64,000 nt of DNA from Bacteroidota bacterium (GTDB lineage: Bacteria > Bacteroidota > Bacteroidia > AKYH767-A > OLB10). Of this stretch, positions 58,231 through 64,000 are shown piece after piece. The notes beneath the pieces were generated by a model. It worked only from the letters and a program-made list of their open reading frames with translations, was not told the DNA's origin and made no database searches. The stretch spans positions 1 through 64,000 of the forward strand of contig JADJOA010000001.1 in assembly GCA_016714005.1 (NCBI GenBank). The letters run 5' to 3'. Position numbers and translations under genes: made by a program. Within the stretch, counting starts at the first letter, position 1. Each line of letters opens with the position of its first letter.

Positions 58231-58432
58231 ATTTCTATAACCAAGGGCTTGCCGTCCAAAATTTATAATCGCTTTTCTCCCTTTAGGCGTTTTTCTGTTT
58301 TTTACCTTTTAATTATCTTCATCAAATACAATTTCCTGTCCTTTCAAACCGCCAATTTTGGTAATAACAAAAACACCTTTATATTTGAAACCCACAACAA
58401 CATAACTAAGTCCATAACTCCTTGTCAATCAG

Positions 58433-59356
58433 ATGAACAAAAAACTGCTACGCTTAAGCTTTTTATTGCTCTTAATTCCATTTGTTGCCAATTCGCAAAT
58501 TTCGCGTAAGCGCTGGAAAGCCTACCGCATTGAGTTTGACTTTGGCGTAGGCGCAAGCAACTTCCTTGGCGAGTTAGGCGGTGCCAATCAGGTAGGCACA
58601 CATGCCCTCAGAGATTTAGAACTTTCACAAAGCAGGCTTGCATTTTCAGGAGGCATGCGTTATCGTATAGCACAGTGGTTTGCACTTCATCCGCGCATTA
58701 CCTATGGCAAAGTAGCGGGCGATGATAAACTCACAACCGAGTTTTTCCGTAACTACCGTAACCTTAACTTTAAATCAAACATTCTCGAGTTGGCCGTAAC
58801 AGGCGAATTATCTTTTATTAAAGAACAAATGGGCAGGCGCTATCGTTTACGGGGCGTAAGAGGTATCCGTAACATAGAAATTTCGGCTTATGGTTTTGCA
58901 GGCATAGGCGCTTTTTATTTTAACCCCAAAGGTGAGTTAAACGGAAAATTTTATGCCTTGCAGCCGCTTGGCACCGAAGGGCAGGGCGCTATCGAAACAC
59001 GTAAAAAATACAAACGCATTCAGGTTTGCGTTCCTCTCGGTCTTGGTTTTAAATATGCCATTGACAGAAACTGGTCCGTAGGCTTAGAACTCGGTTTGCG
59101 CCACACATTTACCGATTATATTGATGATGTAAGCAAAACCTATGTTGATCCATCCCTCCTTCAAAGAGAAAACGGACAACTGTCACCGCTATTGGCAGAT
59201 AAATCGCGCCCCGAAGAATATATTCCCGATTATACATACATAACCGAAGCCGGTCAGCAGCGCGGAGACCCACGTCATAACGATTCGTATTTGTTCGCTA
59301 TTTTCAGTTTGAACTATCGCCTCAAAACAGGCAGGGTTAATTACCCTATGTTCTAA
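58433..59356 (+). CDS. Outer membrane beta-barrel protein, DUF6089 family (copy 1)
   Basis: Exported protein of 307 residues with signal peptide (LSFLLLLIPFVANSQ). Mature part: AYRIEFDFGVGASNFLGELGG, then alternating beta-strands, PFALHPRITYGKVAGDD-like sequence here as WFALHPRITYGKVAGDDKLT, and GIGAFYFNPKGE. This is the DUF6089 barrel that always precedes uppS and bamA in Bacteroidota. Role in outer-membrane biogenesis or lipid transport is inferred from this order. Intact. Confidence 0.85.
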   Translation: MNKKLLRLSFLLLLIPFVANSQISRKRWKAYRIEFDFGVGASNFLGELGGANQVGTHALRDLELSQSRLAFSGGMRYRIAQWFALHPRITYGKVAGDDKLTTEFFRNYRNLNFKSNILELAVTGELSFIKEQMGRRYRLRGVRGIRNIEISAYGFAGIGAFYFNPKGELNGKFYALQPLGTEGQGAIETRKKYKRIQVCVPLGLGFKYAIDRNWSVGLELGLRHTFTDYIDDVSKTYVDPSLLQRENGQLSPLLADKSRPEEYIPDYTYITEAGQQRGDPRHNDSYLFAIFSLNYRLKTGRVNYPMF

Positions 59357-59403
59357 GCAACATTTTAACACATTGTTCGTTTGTTCAGTTTTGCAGTTTA
59401 CAA

Positions 59404-60250
59404 ATGCGTAAAACTTACTTAGCGCTTTTAGTTTTTATATTATTCATTAATCAGGGCTTTGCTCAAAGTTCAGAGTTGGGCTTGCTCTTAGGTGTATCCT
59501 CATACAAAGGAGAAATAAACCGTAGCCTCTACAACCCACGGGCATATAACCTTGCAGCAGGTATTTTTTTTAAACGATGCATGAACAGCCACTGGTCCCT
59601 GCGTCTTGGCGCTAACTATGGAAAAATAGATGGCGATGATGCCGGTAGTGATGATGCTTTTCAGCAATTCCGCAATCTTCAGTTCAAATCAACCATATTA
59701 GAAGCGCATGCCATGTTTGAGTTCAACTTCTTCCAGTTTCAAACAGCCAGCGAAAACTCCTCGCGCGCCACACCTTTTTTGTATGGAGGTTTTGGGGTAT
59801 ATCGCTTTAACCCCAAAGGTTTATTGGGCGATGATTGGGTAAAACTTCAACCCCTGGGTACCGAAGGGCAGGGCACATCTCAATTTCCCGACAGAAAAAA
59901 ATACAAACGCACACAACTTTGCATTCCTTTTGGCGGAGGATTTAAATTTAAACTCAGCAATCGTTTCTCCTTAACCGTAGAGTCGGGCGCACGCAGAATT
60001 TTTACCGATTATTTAGATGATGTAAGCACAACCTACCCCGACAAAAATCTTTTTAGCAGCTGCCAATGGATTAGATGCAGTGGCCATGAGCGATAAAACA
60101 GTTTTAAGTAATACCAATTACAATACCGAGAGGCAACGCGGAAATGCTTCAGACAAAGACTGGTATATGTTTACTGGTGTAACCATTAACTGGACGCTTT
60201 CAAAAAAATATACCGACAAGTGCAAGCCATTCAGGAGTAAACTGCGGTAA
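59404..60250 (+). CDS. Outer membrane beta-barrel protein, DUF6089 family (copy 2, one frame break)
   Basis: Second copy, about 280 residues, with signal peptide YLALLVFILFINQGFAQ. It shares with copy 1 the segments GANYGKIDGDD, FLYGGFGVYRFNPKG, LQPLGTEGQG, RTQLCIPFGGGFKFKL and RIFTDYLDDVSTTYPDKN. The frame breaks near 60060 (NLFSS/LAAANGLDAV) and ends VTINWTLSKKYTDKCK. Its gene starts 47 bases after copy 1. Part of the outer-membrane assembly operon; the uppS promoter lies after it. Confidence 0.85.
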
Positions 60251-60296
60251 GTATTTTTTGCTTCACACTTAGTTAATACTCGTACTCCTAAAATTT

Positions 60297-60304
60297 TAAC
60301 TTTG
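60297..60304 (+). promoter_or_regulatory. -7 element upstream of uppS
   Basis: TAACTTTG fits TAnnTTTG, with GCGCCTC after it, 18 bases before the uppS start. It would give uppS-bamA-skp its own transcription start inside the cluster. Confidence 0.45.
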
Positions 60305-60321
60305 CGCCTCTTAAAAAAATA

Positions 60322-61077
60322 ATGAGTTTTAAGGATAAAATTAATTTGCAGCAATTGCCCAAACACATTGCCATAATTATGGATGGCAACGGTAGGTGGG
60401 CAAAACAAAAAGGCAAGTTGCGCACCTTCGGTCATCAAAATGGTGTTGCTGCTGTGCGCGATACCGTTGAAGCTGCTGCCGAACTTGGCATTAATTTTAT
60501 TACCCTATACGCATTCTCTACCGAAAACTGGAACCGCCCTGCATTTGAAGTAAATGCATTAATGGAACTTTTAGTAAGCACCATTCATAAAGAAACAAAA
60601 ACACTAATGGATAATGACATTAAGCTCTTGTCCATTGGCGATATCGAATCACTTCCTAAAAGTTGTAAAAAACAATTGGCAGAAACTATTGAGAAAACTT
60701 CTGGCAATAAACGTATGGCGCTGGTGCTTGCACTCAGCTACAGCTCGCGTTGGGAAATTGTAAATGCTGTAAAACAAATTGCGCAAAAGGTTCAGGAAGG
60801 AAAATTAAAAAGTACAGATGTAGATGATAAACTAATCGAGCAGCATCTTACCACATCCCAAATTACTGATCCCGAATTACTCATAAGAACAAGTGGCGAA
60901 TACCGCATCAGCAATTTTCTGCTGTGGCAAATAGCCTATTCCGAATTATATTTTACCGACAAACTTTGGCCCGATTTCAGGCGCGAAGATTTATACCAAG
61001 CCATTGTTGACTTTCAAAAACGCGAGAGGCGTTTTGGCGGAGTTACTTCAGTGAAACCACAAAAACAACATGCTTAA
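60322..61077 (+). CDS. uppS: Isoprenyl (di-trans,poly-cis-undecaprenyl) diphosphate synthase
   Basis: Cis-prenyltransferase of 251 residues that adds isopentenyl units to farnesyl diphosphate to make the undecaprenyl carrier for peptidoglycan and LPS. Motifs: IAIIMDGNGRWAKQKGKLRT (catalytic Asp and the GRW motif), GHQNGVAAVRDTV, FITLYAFSTENWNRP and the C-terminal SELYFTDKLWPDFR with the metal-binding Glu/Arg region. Its stop overlaps the bamA start by 8 bases. Works with idi at 44.4 kb in the same isoprenoid pathway. Intact. Confidence 0.95.
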   Translation: MSFKDKINLQQLPKHIAIIMDGNGRWAKQKGKLRTFGHQNGVAAVRDTVEAAAELGINFITLYAFSTENWNRPAFEVNALMELLVSTIHKETKTLMDNDIKLLSIGDIESLPKSCKKQLAETIEKTSGNKRMALVLALSYSSRWEIVNAVKQIAQKVQEGKLKSTDVDDKLIEQHLTTSQITDPELLIRTSGEYRISNFLLWQIAYSELYFTDKLWPDFRREDLYQAIVDFQKRERRFGGVTSVKPQKQHA

Positions 61078-63563
61078 AAAACTTTTATTTCTCCTTTTTT
61101 CAATTTCTTTTTCCACTTCGCTATTTGCACAAATTCAGTTAGGCAACGATAGTCTTTTAATTGACTATTCTAATCCAACCGAATACGAAATTGCAGGCAT
61201 TACTGTAACTGGCATTCGCTTTTTAGATGAAAGCGCTTTAAAAACTTTATCAGGCTTAAAGGTGGGCGATAAGGTAAAGATACCCGGTGATAAAATGCAG
61301 AAAGCCATCGAAAACCTTTGGAAGCAGGGCATACTTACCGATGTAAAAATTGTTGCAAATAGAATTGAAGGCAAACTCATTTTTATTGAATAAATTGCAG
61401 GAGCGCCCTCGCTTATCAAAGTTTGCTTTTAACGGTGTGCGAAAAGACGAGCCGATAAACTGCGCGAAACCATTCAGTTGCAAAAAGGAAAAGTGCTATC
61501 CGAAAACCTTGTTATTACAATTACCAATCAGGTAAATAATTTTTTCAAGGAAAAGGGTTTTTTAAATGTTTCAACCAGCATTCGCCAGCAAAAAGATTCG
61601 GCAGAAGCCAACAGCAATATTGTTTTTATTGAAGTTAATAAAGGCAGTAAAGTAAAAATCAAAAAAATAAATATTGACGGCAACTCTGCACTTACCGATG
61701 GTAAACTAAAGCGCTCGCTAAAAAACACCAAAGAAAAGTATGGTGGAAAATATTTACATCTTCAAAATTCAGGAAGAAGAGTTTGTTACCGATAAAGAAA
61801 AACTTATTTCAAAATACAACGAAAAAGGCTACCGCGATGCAAAAATTATTTCCGACACGGTTTATTCCATTAACAGCCGCAGGATAAACATTGATATAAA
61901 AGTTGACGAAGGCAACCAGTACTTTTTCCGTAACATTACTTTTTTGGGTAACACTAAATATACATCTGAAGAGTTAAAAAAAATTGTTGGAATAAACCCG
62001 GGCGATGTTTACAACGCCAAAAGGTTAGAGAGCGCGTTGTACATGAGCGAAGCGGGTAGAGACGTTACATCACTTTATATGGATGATGGTTATCTGTTCT
62101 TTAATATTGATCCTGTGGAGGTGCTCGTTGAAGGCGATAGCATTGATTTGGAGATGCGCATTTACGAAGGCAAACAAGCCACCATCAATAAAGTTATTGT
62201 CAAAGGCAATACCAAAACCAACGATCGTGTTATAATGCGTGAAATACGTACCAAACCAGGACAGTTATTCAGCCGAACAGATATCATTAGAACGCAGCGC
62301 GAACTTTCGCAGTTAGGATATTTTAACCCCGAAAAGTTAGGAGTTAACCCTAAACCCAACCCCGAAACCGGAACTGTTGATATAGAATACGAAGTTGAAG
62401 AAAAACCAAGCGATCAGTTAGAACTTAGCGGTGGTTATGGTGCTAATCAATTGGTAGGTACGTTAGGTGTTACCTTCAATAATTTTTCTGCACGCAATAT
62501 TTCAAACTGGAAATCATACTCACCGCTTCCTTCTGGTGATGGGCAACGTATTTCTGTGCGTGCAACGTCTAACGGAAGGTATTATCAATCATACAATGCA
62601 TCTTTTACCGAGCCTTGGCTTGGAGGTAAAAAACCAAATGCTCTTACTGTTTCTTTTTATCGTTCAATACAAACCAACGGGCGCAAAAAAAGTGATGAAT
62701 TAAGACAGGCCATTTTTATTTCGGGCGTATCAGTTGGATTGCAACGCAGGCTCAAATGGCCCGATGACTATTTTACCTACTACAGCGGAGTAAATTTTCA
62801 GATTTATAATTTGAAAAATTACCGCTCTACATTTTTGTTTAGCGATGGCACATCAAACAACTTTTCGTTTGAACAACAAATAGGAAGAAACTCTATTGAC
62901 CAACCCATTTATCCGCGCAAGGGAAGTGAAATTTCTTTAACACTGCAATTAACCCCTCCTTACTCTTTACTAAATAATAAGGACTACAGCACTGCCGAAG
63001 ACAAAGAAAAATACAAATGGATTGAATACCATAAATGGAAGTTTAACACAACCACTTACACCAAACTTATTGGCAATTTGGTTTTATATAATCGTGCACA
63101 ATTTGGTTTCCTGGGTTTGTATAACAGAACCATTGGTCAATCTCCTTTCGAAAGATTTTACTTGGGTGGCGATGGCTTATCAGGCTTTTCTTTAGATGGA
63201 AGAGAAATTGTTTCATTGCGAGGCTACGATAACAACTCAATTACTCCCGAGGATATTTCAGGTAATAACATAGGCGGAACTATTTTTAATAAGTTTACCA
63301 TGGAGTTGCGCTACCCAATGAGCTTAAACCCAAGTGCAACTATTTACGGACTTGCATTTGTTGAAGGTGGGAACAACTGGCTTAAGTTCAAAGAGTATTC
63401 GCCATTTAATATCAAGCGCTCTGCAGGCGTGGGTATTCGCATTTTCTTACCCATGTTTGGATTGCTTGGTTTAGATTATGGATGGCCATTTGATACACAA
63501 CCCGGCAGTACAGAGGTTAGTAAAACAGGCCAGTTTCATTTTACAATTGGGCAACAGTTTTAA
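61070..63563 (+). CDS. bamA: Outer membrane protein assembly factor BamA (two frame breaks)
   Basis: Core of the BAM complex that folds beta-barrel proteins in the outer membrane. Signal peptide (KLLFLLFSISFSTSLFAQ), then five POTRA domains (EIAGITVTGIRFLDESALK, GSKVKIKKINIDGNSALTDG, QYFFRNITFLGNTKYTSEEL, ATINKVIVKGNTKTNDRVIM, and the RIFT-type turn). The 16-strand barrel includes LSGGYGANQLVGTLGVTFNN, FYLGGDGLSGFSLDGREIV and the terminal FHFTIGQQF (C-terminal Phe). Breaks near 61390 and 61785. Overlaps uppS; the skp gene follows in 180 bases. Confidence 0.93.
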
Positions 63564-63712
63564 GTCTCACATTAAGATATTCAGCTCCATTACCTCTCAA
63601 TTAATTTAGCTTCCTTTCATATCAACTTCACCGCACAAAACGTTGTTTGGTATAATCTTTAATAATGGTATGGTTACATAGTAAATTGATTTCCTTACTA
63701 TCAATAAAAAAT

Positions 63713-63720
63713 TAATTTTG
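63713..63720 (+). promoter_or_regulatory. -7 element upstream of skp
   Basis: TAATTTTG fits TAnnTTTG 24 bases before the start codon at 63744. The -33 element is weak. Confidence 0.35.
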
Positions 63721-63743
63721 CACACCCTTAAATTAAAATGATC

Positions 63744-64000
63744 ATGCGTAAAGTATTGTTATTCACAGCAGCAGTTTTATTTAACATGGCTGCAATTGCA
63801 CAAAAGTATGCTTATGTAAACACAGAGTACATTATGGAAAATATTCCTGAGTACAAAGCAGCTCAACAGCAGTTAGACCAAATTAGCGTTAACTGGCAAA
63901 AAGAAATTGAAGCTAAGTATGCACAAATAGATAAGTTGTATAAAGATTACCAGGCTGAACAAATTTTACTTACTGATGATATGAAACGCAAACGCGAAGC
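63744..64000 (+). CDS. skp: OmpH/Skp family periplasmic chaperone (cut by window end)
   Basis: Periplasmic chaperone that keeps unfolded outer-membrane proteins soluble for BAM. The 85 residues seen start MRKVLLFTAAVLFNMAAIAQ (Sec signal peptide) and then KYAYVNTEYIMENIPEYKA, the usual opening of Bacteroidota OmpH, followed by the long helical arm (WQKEIEAKYAQIDKLYKDYQ). The rest lies beyond the window. Position directly after bamA is the standard order. A start at 63738 (two codons earlier) is possible. Confidence 0.9.
   Translation, partial: MRKVLLFTAAVLFNMAAIAQKYAYVNTEYIMENIPEYKAAQQQLDQISVNWQKEIEAKYAQIDKLYKDYQAEQILLTDDMKRKRE

Overview
The window is a piece of a Bacteroidota chromosome, most like the Chitinophagales/Sphingobacteriales side of the phylum. 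The reasons are a menG-porT pair, several secreted proteins with type IX secretion (T9SS) tails and one gliding-motility-type C-terminus, the gene order DUF6089-DUF6089-uppS-bamA-skp, promoters of the TTTG / TAnnTTTG class, and the absence of Shine-Dalgarno dependence. No species can be named from the sequence alone.

A striking overall property is that about half of the genes, including essential ones (atpD, bamA, menG, lptG), are broken by single-base frame changes, nearly all in or next to homopolymer runs. Intact genes are interspersed. This looks like uncorrected indel error in a draft assembly, not gene decay. I therefore annotate each broken set as one gene over its full span and say where the frame breaks. 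Two places (lptG end / ATP-grasp-like start near 18040, and the N-terminus of the SIR2-TPR gene near 21345) look like real or assembly deletions rather than single indels.

Layout: 0.1-2.8 kb tyrosine recombinase, FnIII protein and a nested palindromic element. 2.8-13.4 kb minus-strand genes: acetyltransferase, DinB, an M1 peptidase homologue with no catalytic residues, GlxA-type regulator, GH38 and GH18 glycosidases, TonB-like protein. 13.5-21.2 kb: a beta-propeller amidohydrolase, lptG, an ATP-grasp-like protein, atpD-atpC. 21.2-25 kb: SIR2-TPR protein and a cytochrome-like propeller lipoprotein. 25-36 kb plus-strand metabolic block: acyltransferase, a flavoprotein-GT2-GT39 glycan set, aspartate aminotransferase, heptose kinase, menG, porT, a large flavoprotein, membrane and PD40 proteins. 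36-49.4 kb: fasciclin, tRNA-His, flippase, two T9SS cargo proteins, a vWA-like protein, idi, DUF6056, SRPBCC/GyrI and rpsA. 55.4-64 kb: a CarboxypepD_reg protein, an IS256-family element inside a 21-bp minisatellite ORF, then DUF6089 x2-uppS-bamA-skp (outer-membrane biogenesis).

The most interesting part is 49.4-55.1 kb. Seven same-strand accessory genes are separated by imperfect palindromes whose outer cores read GCATAAC...GTTATGC or close variants, each sitting just downstream of a gene and 45-100 bp upstream of the next. This is the layout of an integron gene-cassette array (attC sites) without a local integrase. Cassette cargo includes an HTH-ImmA/IrrE plus DUF4411 toxin-antitoxin-like pair, an RDD membrane protein, and a GRDP-like protein translationally coupled to a protein with a Gly/Cys-rich tail. 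Two of the sites carry an internal 36-bp direct duplication, and a conserved leader follows three cassette boundaries.
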